64,000 bases of DNA, taken from CAYPTB01 sp964413535. GTDB taxonomy: Bacteria; Planctomycetota; UBA1135; GCA-002686595. The stretch covers positions 62,001 through 126,000 of the forward strand of contig CAYPTB010000044.1 of the NCBI GenBank assembly GCA_964413535.1, given 5' to 3'. Under the pieces are notes generated by a model. That model was not told the origin of the DNA. It saw only the letters and a list, made by a program, of their open reading frames with translations, and ran no database searches. A program made the translations under genes and the position numbers. Of the stretch, positions 43,730 to 51,288 are shown piece after piece; position 1 is the stretch's first letter, and each line of letters begins with the position of its first letter.

Positions 43730-44170
43730 CTACTGGGCGGCGACCGATGCGCCACCCGAGCACGCCCGTTCCAGTCGCGCGAGGAAGGGCTCAGGTCCCT
43801 CGAACCCCACCAGCCGGTCGACGATGCGACCTTCGGCGTCCACGAAGAGCACCAGGGGGATGGAGGATACGCCGTAGAAGCGCGCGAGCTCCGGTTCCGC
43901 GTCCACGTCGACCGAGACGAACTCGACCTGCGACAGGACGGGCGCGACCGTCGGGCTCTCCAGGGTCTCGCTCTTCAGCTTCCGGCAGGGCCCGCACCAG
44001 GCAGCCCAGAAATCGATCACGATCGGCGTCCCTGCCGCGCGAGCCCGATTGACCGCTTCGCGGAAGGAGCTCGGCGCGTTCTCCGGGACGGTGAAGTCGG
44101 CATCCTGTCGGGTCGCCTGGATGCAGGCGGAGATCCACACGGCCAGGGCAACGAGGACTACGCTACGCAT
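43730..44170 (-). CDS. Thioredoxin-like lipoprotein (DsbD-gamma type)
   Basis: 146 residues. A lipoprotein signal (VLVALAVWISAC) is followed by a thioredoxin fold with the redox motif FWAAWCGPCRKLKSE and cis-Pro in GVSSIPLVLFVD. GGAGG lies just before ATG. A periplasmic or outer-membrane-attached thiol reductase is expected. It is the first gene of a two-gene unit with the HMA-like predicted selenoprotein, suggesting that it reduces or supplies electrons to that protein. Divergent from the VOC gene across 32 bases. Confidence 0.88.
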   Translation of the reverse strand: MRSVVLVALAVWISACIQATRQDADFTVPENAPSSFREAVNRARAAGTPIVIDFWAAWCGPCRKLKSETLESPTVAPVLSQVEFVSVDVDAEPELARFYGVSSIPLVLFVDAEGRIVDRLVGFEGPEPFLARLERACSGGASVAAQ

Positions 44171-44202
44171 GCTTCCTCCAAGGCTCGGTCCGAGGCGATT
44201 CC

Positions 44203-44637
44203 ATGTCCGTCCAACCCGTTCCTCCTGGTTTCCACACCGTCACGCCCTTCCTCGTGCTCACGGACGCGGCGCGCTTCATCGAGTTCGCGGAGCGCGCCTT
44301 CGGCGCGCGCGAGGTCGCGCGCGTTGCGCGGCCCGGTGGCGGCGTGCGGCACGCGCAGATCGAGATCGGCGACTCGCGCGTGATGATGGGCGAGGCGCAC
44401 GGAGAGTGGAAGGCCTTGCAGAGCTTCGTGCACCTGTACGTGCCGGACGTGGATGCGCTCCACGCCCAGGCGGTGCGCGCGGGCGCGGTCTCGTTGCAGG
44501 AGCCGAGCGACCAGCCGTGGGGCGACCGGGCCGCGGTCGTGAAGGATCCCTTCGGCAACCTGTGGGGGATCGCGACGCACGTGGGCGTGTCCCGCTCGGA
44601 AGGCTCCGCGGAGGCTGGGGGAGCGCCATGCTCGTAG
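44203..44637 (+). CDS. VOC-family (glyoxalase/PhnB-like) protein
   Basis: 144 residues. One glyoxalase-type beta-alpha-beta3 pair: TVTPFLVLTDAARFIEFAER, AQIEIGDSRVMMGEA, SFVHLYVPDVDALHAQAV and VVKDPFGNLWGIATHV. The closing DPFGNLW is the PhnB-like VOC signature. These proteins bind a divalent metal or small ligands; the exact role is unknown. Its last 10 bases overlap the next gene (44628), so both are co-translated. Confidence 0.85.
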   Translation: MSVQPVPPGFHTVTPFLVLTDAARFIEFAERAFGAREVARVARPGGGVRHAQIEIGDSRVMMGEAHGEWKALQSFVHLYVPDVDALHAQAVRAGAVSLQEPSDQPWGDRAAVVKDPFGNLWGIATHVGVSRSEGSAEAGGAPCS

Positions 44638-44807
44638 AGACGAGCTACACCTGCGGACACTGCGGCGAGGAGATCGTCGTCGGCGTCGATCCCACCGAGG
44701 GCGACGGGCAGGAGTACGTGGAGGACTGCCCCGTGTGCTGTCACCCGCACGTCCTGTGCATCCGCGTGGACGGGGGCGAAGTCTCCGTCGACGCGCGGCC
44801 GGAGTGA
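44628..44807 (+). CDS. CPXCG-motif small cysteine-rich protein
   Basis: 59 residues. CGHCGEEI near the N-terminus and CPVCCHPHVL in the second half make a two-knuckle zinc ribbon typical of the CPXCG-motif family (function unknown, widespread in proteobacteria and planctomycetes). It overlaps the VOC gene by 10 bases in another frame. Its last codons, GAG TGA, lie in the left arm of the large inverted repeat at 44799-44912. Confidence 0.82.
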   Translation: MLVETSYTCGHCGEEIVVGVDPTEGDGQEYVEDCPVCCHPHVLCIRVDGGEVSVDARPE

Positions 44808-44912
44808 GTACGGAGCCAGTCCAATTTTTCACATCACCGCGCAGAACCTTTCCGTGTTGCAGCACCCGGCGCGGTGATGTGAAAAATTGGACTGGCTCCG
44901 TACTCACTCCGG
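44799..44912. repeat. Large perfect inverted repeat (44-base arms), REP/MITE-like
   Basis: Arms 44799-44842 and 44869-44912 are perfect reverse complements, 44 bases each, with a 26-base loop. The arm contains CGGAGCCAGTCCAATTTTTC, with an AT-rich run unlike the surroundings. The stop codons of both convergent neighbours lie in the arms. It can act as a bidirectional terminator, and it looks like a mobile palindromic element of the type moved by RAYT enzymes (one is at 37.6 kb). Confidence 0.9.
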
Positions 44913-45179
44913 GACCGGCGGGGGGGCGACGGGGATGGGCCACCAGGAGGCGATGTGCGCGAGGGGAATCGGCGTCGCGGCTCCGGCGGCGCCGAGCAGG
45001 CTTCGCGTGGCGCTCGTGGCGCCGTGCGCGGGGTCGAAGTGGACGAGCTCCGCCGCGCTGGAGCGGTGCTCGCCGAGGGCGGGGAGCACCCAGTAGAACC
45101 CCGCGACCTCGGGTGGCCGCGACGACCAGCTCGCGCCGGGCGGGAGGAAGAAGTAGGACTTGCGTGCAGCCTCGCTCAC
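44904..45179 (-). CDS. Small hypothetical protein
   Basis: 91 residues from GTG 45179. The translation (ARKSYFFLPPGASW, EVAGFYWVLPALGEHRS, AAELVHFDPAHGA, PIPLAHIASWWPIPVAPP) looks like protein, with aromatic-rich strands and no signal peptide. The frame is open much further upstream, but that part is antisense to the DUF2270 gene. Its stop is inside the right arm of the inverted repeat. No family recognised. Confidence 0.45.
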   Translation of the reverse strand: MSEAARKSYFFLPPGASWSSRPPEVAGFYWVLPALGEHRSSAAELVHFDPAHGATSATRSLLGAAGAATPIPLAHIASWWPIPVAPPPVPE

Positions 45180-45269
45180 GGGAGAGATCGTAATCGTCCT
45201 CGCGATCCCCTGAGAACCCGCTCCTGGACGCGCCCCCTCGACACCGCGAGAATCGCCTCGCCTCGACCC

Positions 45270-46040
45270 ATGAGTCCTTCCCAGCGCCCCACGGAGATCG
45301 ACTCCAGTCCGATGGAGACGAGCCCCGGCCCCGCCGCTCCCTACGGAGTCGACTACGAGAGCACCCCGCTCACGCGCCCCGAGTACATCGCGGCGATGGT
45401 GCACCTGTACCGCGGCGAGCTGCACCGCTCCAACTCGTGGAGGCTGCGCCTCGATCACACGACGAACTGGGCCGTGATCACGACCGCCGGTCTCTTGACC
45501 TTCTCCTTCGGCGACCGCTCCCATTCGCACTGGACGCTCCTGATCGGCCTCGCGCTCATCACGACCTTCCTGATCTTCGAGTCGCGGCGCTTCCGCTTCG
45601 CGCACATGTGGCGCTCGCGCGTGCGGATGATCGAGGAGAACTTCTACGGCCCGATCCTGCGCCGCGACATCCGCAGCCCCGAACAGGACTGGGGACGGCT
45701 CGTGGCCGAGGACCTGTTCCACCCGCGCTTCAAGATCGGGCGCATCGAGGCGATGCGCGCGCGGCTGCGACGGAACTACTGGGCCATCTATTCGGTGGTG
45801 CTCTTGGCCTGGACCGTGAAGATCTTCACCCACCCGACGCCGGTGCACGCCTGGTCCGAGATCCGCGATCGGCTGTCGATGGGGTTGGTTCCGTGGTGGG
45901 CTCCGCTCGTCTACCTAGGCGTGTTCGTGATCTCCGTGGGATCGATCCTTGCGTTCGCGCCGCGCTCGGCGTCTTCCGAGCTCGAGTACTGGATGGGCGC
46001 CGACCGCGTCGGCCGGGAGCAGCCGATCATCGATCGGTAG
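45270..46040 (+). CDS. DUF2270-family membrane protein
   Basis: 256 residues from ATG 45270. Four hydrophobic helices (WAVITTAGLLTFSFG, HWTLLIGLALITTFLIFES, YWAIYSVVLLAWTVKIF, WWAPLVYLGVFVISVGSILA) and the conserved block RFRFAHMWRSRVRMIEENFY. These match DUF2270, a family of unknown function in which two helices precede a conserved Arg-rich cytoplasmic loop. Transcribed alone; no neighbouring gene suggests a role. Confidence 0.8.
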   Translation: MSPSQRPTEIDSSPMETSPGPAAPYGVDYESTPLTRPEYIAAMVHLYRGELHRSNSWRLRLDHTTNWAVITTAGLLTFSFGDRSHSHWTLLIGLALITTFLIFESRRFRFAHMWRSRVRMIEENFYGPILRRDIRSPEQDWGRLVAEDLFHPRFKIGRIEAMRARLRRNYWAIYSVVLLAWTVKIFTHPTPVHAWSEIRDRLSMGLVPWWAPLVYLGVFVISVGSILAFAPRSASSELEYWMGADRVGREQPIIDR

Positions 46041-46118
46041 GGAATTCACGTCGCCTCCGATGCGCGGACGAACGCCGGCGAGCACAATGGCGCTCCCTCT
46101 TCCGAAAGCCCCCCCAAC

Positions 46119-47144
46119 ATGAAGCTTCCCGTTGCCCTCCCTCGCTCGACGCTCGCGGTTCCTGCCCTCGCCCTACCGGCGATCGCCCTGATCGGCGCTT
46201 TCGCCGCACCGCGCGCGCCGGCGGAAGAGATCACCTTCCGTCGCACTCCCGGACAGCGCCTCGCCTTCGTGTTCGCATCGGAGGCGGAGCTGGATCTCAC
46301 GGACATGTCCATGAGCCGGGACGACGAGGAGTGGGAAGGAGACATGCCCGAGTGGACGATCTCCCACGAGGAGAAGATCGCGTTCACGGACGAGGTCCTC
46401 GAGGCCGAGGATGGACGGATCCTGAAGCTCCGGCGCACCTTCGACGAGATCTCGGAGACGCGCAAGAACGAGATCTCCGCCGCCGAGGGCAGTCATTCGG
46501 ACGAGGGCGAAGGCGCGAGCGAGCTGGAAGACGCCACGGTGGTCTTCACCTGGGACGCCGACCTGGAGGAGTACGAAGCGGCCTTCGAGGACGGGGAAGG
46601 CGACCTGGACCTGCTCGAGGAGCTCGAGTGCCGCGTCGACTTCGCGGAGTTCCTGCCCCAGGACTCCGTCGCGAAGGGCGACACCTGGACGGTCGAGGCG
46701 AAGGCGTTCAACGGGATCGTGGCCCCCGGCGGCGACCTGCACGTGCTCTTCGAGGACGAGGAGCCCGAGGAAGAGGGCGGCATGTCCGACCAGCTCGCGG
46801 ACAACGTGGAAGGGGAGATCTCCTGCAAGCTCGTCGATCTGCGCGAGGAGGACGGCGTTCGAATCGCGGTGATCGCGCTCCAGGCCAAGCTTCGCACGCA
46901 CGGCGTCGAGGAAGGTGAGATCGAGGCGGAGGTGGGCACGGTCTCGACGACCCAGGAGGTGCGGATCGAGTACGCGCTCGACGGGGAGTTCCTGTGGAAC
47001 CTGTCCGCCGGGCACGTCGCGGGCATCGAGCTCGCGGGATCCCTCGACTACGAGATGGACGGCGTCCAGGAACTCTCCGGCGTGACCTATTCCCGCAAGC
47101 AGACCTTCGAGGGCACGGTCGCTCACCACGTCTCCGCCCAGTGA
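46119..47144 (+). CDS. Secreted acidic protein of unknown function
   Basis: 341 residues. Signal peptide (about 1-35, STLAVPALALPAIALIGAFA then APRAPAEE). The mature protein is very acidic, rich in Glu and Asp, with a beta-rich C-terminal half (EVRIEYALDGEFLWNL, VAGIELAGSLDYEMDG). No catalytic motif or known domain is seen. Its layout (signal, acidic beta-rich body) recalls uncharacterised planctomycete exported proteins. It lies 73 bases upstream of the Trx7/PDZ gene on the same strand. Confidence 0.65.
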   Translation: MKLPVALPRSTLAVPALALPAIALIGAFAAPRAPAEEITFRRTPGQRLAFVFASEAELDLTDMSMSRDDEEWEGDMPEWTISHEEKIAFTDEVLEAEDGRILKLRRTFDEISETRKNEISAAEGSHSDEGEGASELEDATVVFTWDADLEEYEAAFEDGEGDLDLLEELECRVDFAEFLPQDSVAKGDTWTVEAKAFNGIVAPGGDLHVLFEDEEPEEEGGMSDQLADNVEGEISCKLVDLREEDGVRIAVIALQAKLRTHGVEEGEIEAEVGTVSTTQEVRIEYALDGEFLWNLSAGHVAGIELAGSLDYEMDGVQELSGVTYSRKQTFEGTVAHHVSAQ

Positions 47145-47217
47145 TTCCACGCGCGAGGCGGAGCGGCCGCGCAGCGAGCGCCTCGCGCCCGCCGCCGGCG
47201 GCTGCTAGCCTCCGTGT

Positions 47218-48471
47218 ATGAGACGGATCGCCGCACTCCTCGTCGTTTGCCTCTCCTTCGCCGGTGCCGGCTGCGCCGAAGCGCGCCCCGAGATGCAGGA
47301 CTTCTGGCACCAGGACCTCGAGCAGGGAACCCGCGTCGCGCTGGAGAGCGGCCGGCCCATGCTGGTCGTCTTCCGCTGAGAGACCTGACTGGACTGTACG
47401 TCCTTCGACGGGCAGGTCGTCCGTCCCACACCCTCTCTGCGCGAGTTGTACGACGCCTACGTGTGCGTCCGCGTCACCGATATGCGCGGGGTCGATCTCA
47501 CGCGCTACGTCTTCGACTACGACCTCACGTTCGCAGTGCTCTTGATGCATCCCGACGGGACGATCTACCACCGTTACGGCGCACGCGATCAGCGCTCGGC
47601 CTCCGTGTGGCTCGGCGCCGAGTCCTTCGAGCGCACGTTGCGCGAGACGCTCGCCGAGCACGCCGAGTACGCGGCGAACCCGGCGCCGCCGCCGCGCGCC
47701 GAGCGTCTCGTCCTCGAGGACGTACCCGCCTTCGCGGCGAAGGACGGCGGCAAGTGCATCCACTGCCACAGCGTCCAGCCGGCGTTGGCCGCCGAAGCGA
47801 AGGCCGCGGGGACCTGGCGCGACACCGACATGTGGCGCCATCCGCCGCCCGCGCGCATCGGGCTCGAGCTCGATCCCGCCGATCAGCGCCGCGTGCTCGC
47901 CGTCGAGCCCGGCTCGGCGGCGGAGCTCGCCGGGCTGCGCGCGGGTGACGCGCTCGCCGCGCTCGCGGGCCAACGGCTCCTGACGGTCAGCGACCTGTCG
48001 TGGGTCCTGGACGGCGTACCCGTCGCGGGTGGGCGCCTCGCGCTGCGCTTCGAGCGCGCGGGCGCGCTGCACGACGCAGAGCTCGTGATGGAGCCCGGGT
48101 GGAAGATCGGGACGCCGCTCGAGTTCTCCTGGCGTCCCTTCAAGTGGGAGCTCATGCCGTCGCCGGGTTTCGGCGGCGAGGACCTCGACGCGGAGGAGAA
48201 GGCCGCGCGCGGGCTCGCGCCCGAGCGCTTCGCCTTCCGCGTCACGTACTTCGTCGAGCGCGGGGAGCAGAAGCCCGCCGGCCAGGCCGCGAAGGGCGCG
48301 GGGCTCGCCAAAGCGGACGTCGTGATCGGAGCGGACGGCCGGCGCGACTTCGCGAACCACGACCACTTCCAGACCTGGTGGCGCCTCGAGCGCGCGCCCG
48401 GCGACACGGTCCGGCTCGAGCTCCAGCGCGACGGCGCGCCGGTCACGCTCGAGATCCCGGTGCCGAAGTGA
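47218..48471 (+). CDS. Trx7/PDZ-domain selenoprotein with two in-frame UGA
   Basis: 417 residues if UGA codons 54 and 57 are selenocysteine. ATG 47218 gives a lipoprotein signal (LSFAGAGC). A thioredoxin-like domain follows (about 35-140): RPMLVVFR-U54-ET-U57-LDC60-TSFDGQV, then YDAYVCVRVTDMRGVDLTRY and FAVLLMHPDGTIYHRYG. So the active site is U-x2-U-x2-C where relatives have Cys. Next come a CIHCH motif (Cys180, Cys183, His184) and two PDZ-like modules (about 215-285 with PGSAAELAGLRAGDAL, and about 330-415). As far as I recall, NCBI names such proteins Trx7/PDZ domain-containing (seleno)protein. Frame and length are otherwise intact. Both UGAs fall only at the redox positions. Confidence 0.85.
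47391..47419 (+). promoter_or_regulatory. SECIS-like hairpins downstream of the paired UGA codons
   Basis: GGAC (47391-47394), loop TGTAC, GTCC (47400-47403): the loop starts 16 bases after the first UGA, with G second. CGAC (47406-47409), loop GGGCAG, GTCG (47416-47419): the loop starts 22 bases after the second UGA, with G first. Stems are short, so these are only consistent with bacterial SECIS elements. Confidence 0.35.
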
Positions 48472-48501
48472 CGGAGCGGCTCGCAATCCGGAGCGGGGCT
48501 A

Positions 48502-48669
48502 CCAGGTGTCCCGAACCAGAAGTTCGCAAGCAAAAACGAGCCGCCTGCGGCTCCCTGGCTGCGTTGCGCCTCCTCCGAAACTCGATCAGAGTTGCGTCGT
48601 CAGCGCGCCTTGCCAGAAAGCCCCATTCGACGCGCTTTTTCTCGCGAACTCCTAGTTCGAGACACTAGG
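48502..48669. repeat. 168-base imperfect palindrome (MITE/REP-like)
   Basis: The whole element folds on a centre near 48586. Outer arms beginning CCAGGTGTCCCGAACCAGAA (48502 on) and the complement of the sequence ending at 48669 (CCTAGTGTCTCGAACTAGGA on the other strand) match at about 30 of 38 positions. The tip is AACTC-GATCA-GAGTT (48579-48593). It lies between the Trx7/PDZ gene and the glycosyltransferase gene and differs in sequence from the repeat at 44.8 kb. Confidence 0.75.
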
Positions 48670-48682
48670 ATCCGGCGCGACC

Positions 48683-50356
48683 GTGACGCGCTCGTTCGGC
48701 CGCTCGCTCGATCCCCGCCCTAGCTCGATCGGTCGCTCGCGGGCGGAGCTCGCAGCCGTGGCGCTGTTCGTCGCAGCGCTGCTCGCGGGGTTGGTCTTCC
48801 TCGTCCATCCCTGGTACGACGCGACCAACGACGGGTCGGTCTACATCGCCTGCGCGCGCTCGATCCTGGCCGGCGAGGGCTATGCGTATCTCGGCGAGCC
48901 GTTCCGCGTCCGTCCGCCGGGTCTCGCGTACCTGATCGCGCCCCTGATCGCGCTGCGCGGGACGGACTTCCACGCGCTCAACCTGCTGATTGCCGCGTTC
49001 GGCGCGCTGGCGGCCTTCCTGGTGTACGTCTTCCAGCGGGCGCGGCTCGGCTGGTCCCTGGCGCTCCTCGCCGCGCTCACTCTGTGGCTGAACCAAGGCT
49101 ACCAGCGCGCGTGCACGCAGGTCATGACGGAGACGCCCGGCGTCGTGCTGCTCTTCGTCTCGCTCCTGATCGAGCGGCGCGGTGGAGGGAACGCGCGGAC
49201 GCGCTGGTTTCGGGAGGTGCTGCTCGGTCTCTCGATCGCGGCCGGAGCCTACGTGCGCACGGTCAACGTACTCCTCGTCCCCTCGATCGCGGCCGCGCGC
49301 GTGCTGGAGCGAGTCCTGGCCGCGCGCGGGAACGATCGCTCCCGCGCCGCCGGGCCGGGCGAAGCTGGCGACGCTGGCGGCGACGCTCGCGTGCTCGCGT
49401 GGCCGCGCTTCGCGCTCGAGCGCCTCGCCGTGTTCAGCAGCGTGGCCGTCCTGGCGCTCCTGCCCTGGAGCCTGCGCAACGCCGCCGCCGCGCCCAAGCC
49501 GCCGGCCGACCAGACCTTCCTCTATTCCTACGGCACCGGCATGTTCCACGAGGACTTCGGCGACCCGCGCTCGCGGCGGCTCGGCGCGAGCGAGGTCCTC
49601 GGGCGCATTCCCGCCCAGGTCGGGAGGATCGTCGAGGTGCTCGGCAGCCGCATGGAAGTCGTGCTGCCGTTGCACACGCGCATGCTCGCTCGCGGCGACG
49701 AGTGGAAGCGCCCGCGCAACCGCGGTCCGACCGTCACGGCGACGGCGGCCCTGATCCTGTGCGGCGCCCTGTACGGTCTCGTCGTGCGGCGACGCGCCTC
49801 GGACTTCGTCACGTGGGCCATGCTGGCCGTGATCTCGGTCTACTTCGGGTTCGACGATCGGCTGCTCGTGCCCGTGTGGGTGCTCGCCTTCCCCGCCACG
49901 CTCGAAGCCCTGCGCGACGTGGGAGCGAAGCTCGCCGGCGCGCGCGCGGGCAGCGCGCTCGCGCACGCCGTGTGCCTCGGCTTCCTCGTCGTCGACTGCG
50001 CGCCGCGCGCGGACTGGGAGCGCATCGAACGCCAGCACCGCGCCTTCGAGGCGATCGCGGCCGACGTCGAAGCGGAGCTTCCGCGCGCCGCGCGCCTGGC
50101 TGCGCCGATCGGATGGCACTACGCGGTCTACCTCGATCGCCCCGTGTGGAGCCTGCAGATGGCGAGCTCCCGCGCCCTGGACACGGGCCGGCCCATGGAG
50201 AAGGACATCGAGCGCGTGATCGACCGCTACGGCCTGAACACGGTCGTCCTGTCGCCCCTGGTGCCCTACGACCGCGCCTACCTCGCCTACTTCGCCGCAC
50301 GGAGCCTGCGGATGGCCGAGAGCCCGTCGGCCGTCGTCGCGCGCGTGCGCCGCTGA
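48683..50356 (+). CDS. GT39-like polytopic glycosyltransferase
   Basis: 557 residues from GTG 48683, with about ten hydrophobic helices. The first loop has HPWYDATNDGSVYIACARSI (acidic ND pair) and FRVRPPGLAYLIAPLI, replacing the DE and HPP motifs of typical PMT/ArnT proteins with related ND and RPP. TQVMTETPGVVLLF continues the GT-C pattern. Periplasmic C-terminal region of about 130 residues. Expected to transfer a polyprenyl-linked sugar; acceptor unknown. The upstream palindrome lies only 13 bases away, so its promoter must be inside or before that element. Confidence 0.7.
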   Translation: MTRSFGRSLDPRPSSIGRSRAELAAVALFVAALLAGLVFLVHPWYDATNDGSVYIACARSILAGEGYAYLGEPFRVRPPGLAYLIAPLIALRGTDFHALNLLIAAFGALAAFLVYVFQRARLGWSLALLAALTLWLNQGYQRACTQVMTETPGVVLLFVSLLIERRGGGNARTRWFREVLLGLSIAAGAYVRTVNVLLVPSIAAARVLERVLAARGNDRSRAAGPGEAGDAGGDARVLAWPRFALERLAVFSSVAVLALLPWSLRNAAAAPKPPADQTFLYSYGTGMFHEDFGDPRSRRLGASEVLGRIPAQVGRIVEVLGSRMEVVLPLHTRMLARGDEWKRPRNRGPTVTATAALILCGALYGLVVRRRASDFVTWAMLAVISVYFGFDDRLLVPVWVLAFPATLEALRDVGAKLAGARAGSALAHAVCLGFLVVDCAPRADWERIERQHRAFEAIAADVEAELPRAARLAAPIGWHYAVYLDRPVWSLQMASSRALDTGRPMEKDIERVIDRYGLNTVVLSPLVPYDRAYLAYFAARSLRMAESPSAVVARVRR

Positions 50357-50385
50357 CGCGCGCGCTGCGGTAGTCTCTGGGCCGA

Positions 50386-51288
50386 ATGCGCATCGCGCTC
50401 GCAACGAGCTCGAACCTCCCCGACTGGGAGGTCGACGACCGCGCGCTGCACGCCGCCCTGCGCGAGCGCGGGGCCGAGCTCGAACATCCCGCGTGGGACG
50501 ATCCCGAGGTCGAGTGGGGCGCACACGACGTGTGCCTGATCCGCACGCCGTGGGACTACATGGAGCGCCGCGACGCTTTCGTGGCCTGGGCCGAGCGCGC
50601 AGCCGCCTCGGCGCCGCTCTTCAACCCGCCCCTCGTCGTGCGCTGGAACACGCACAAGCACTACCTGCGCGACCTCGAGGCCGAGGGCGTGCGCATCGCG
50701 GAGAGCGTGTGGCTCGAGCGCGGAACGCGTCTCGCCCGTCCGGGCGGCGCGGGCGTGGACCTCGAAGCGCTCGTGCGCGAGCGCGGCTGGACGCGCGCGT
50801 TCGTCAAACCCTGCGTGGGAGCGACGGCGCGCGAGACGCTGCGCTTCACCGTCGATGCCGAGGGGATCGCGGCCGCAGGGGCGCACGTCGAGCGCCTGCT
50901 CGTGAACGAAGGTCTCGTGCTCCAGCCCTACCTCGAGAGCGTTGAGGGAGAGGGCGAGCTCTCGGCCATCTTCGTCGATGGCGCCTTCACCCATGGCGTG
51001 CGCAAGATCCCCGTTCCCGGCGACTACCGCGTCCAGGACGACTTCGGCGCGAGCGACCGGCCGCACACCTTCACGGCCGACGAGCTCGAGCTCGCGCGCT
51101 CGATCGTGGAACGCGCGGGCGCGCGCTTCGGCGACGCGCCGCTGCTCTACGCGCGCGTCGACTTCCTGCGCGAACGCAACGGCGAGCTGGTCCTCAACGA
51201 GCTCGAGCTCGTCGAACCGTCGCTCTTCTTCCGCCACTCGCAGGAGGCCGCCGAGGTCCTCGCCGACGCGCTCCTCGCGCGGATCTAG
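50386..51288 (+). CDS. ATP-grasp ligase (RimK/glutathione-synthetase-like)
   Basis: 300 residues. Rossmann-like N-terminal part (MRIALATSSNLPDWEVDD, VCLIRTPWDYMERRDAF) then NTHKHYLRDLEAEGV, the ATP-grasp B domain with FVKPCVGATARETL, VLQPYLESVEGEGELSAIF and metal-binding YARVDFLRERNGELVLNELE. The last element (D, E, N ligands) is intact. This subfamily resembles enzymes such as DcsG/cycloserine-type ligases and uncharacterised prokaryotic glutathione-synthetase homologues, joining a carboxylate to an amine. Substrate unknown. Its stop overlaps the stop of the convergent regulatory-like gene. Confidence 0.85.
   Translation: MRIALATSSNLPDWEVDDRALHAALRERGAELEHPAWDDPEVEWGAHDVCLIRTPWDYMERRDAFVAWAERAAASAPLFNPPLVVRWNTHKHYLRDLEAEGVRIAESVWLERGTRLARPGGAGVDLEALVRERGWTRAFVKPCVGATARETLRFTVDAEGIAAAGAHVERLLVNEGLVLQPYLESVEGEGELSAIFVDGAFTHGVRKIPVPGDYRVQDDFGASDRPHTFTADELELARSIVERAGARFGDAPLLYARVDFLRERNGELVLNELELVEPSLFFRHSQEAAEVLADALLARI

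Noticed and set aside
47755..47769. CIHCH as a cytochrome c heme site
   Set aside because: A single CxxCH in a Trx/PDZ lipoprotein without other cytochrome features is more likely a metal or redox site; not called as a cytochrome.
47446..48471. Shorter gene starting after the UGA pair
   Set aside because: It cuts the thioredoxin fold in half. The upstream frame with lipoprotein signal and U-x2-U active site fits better.
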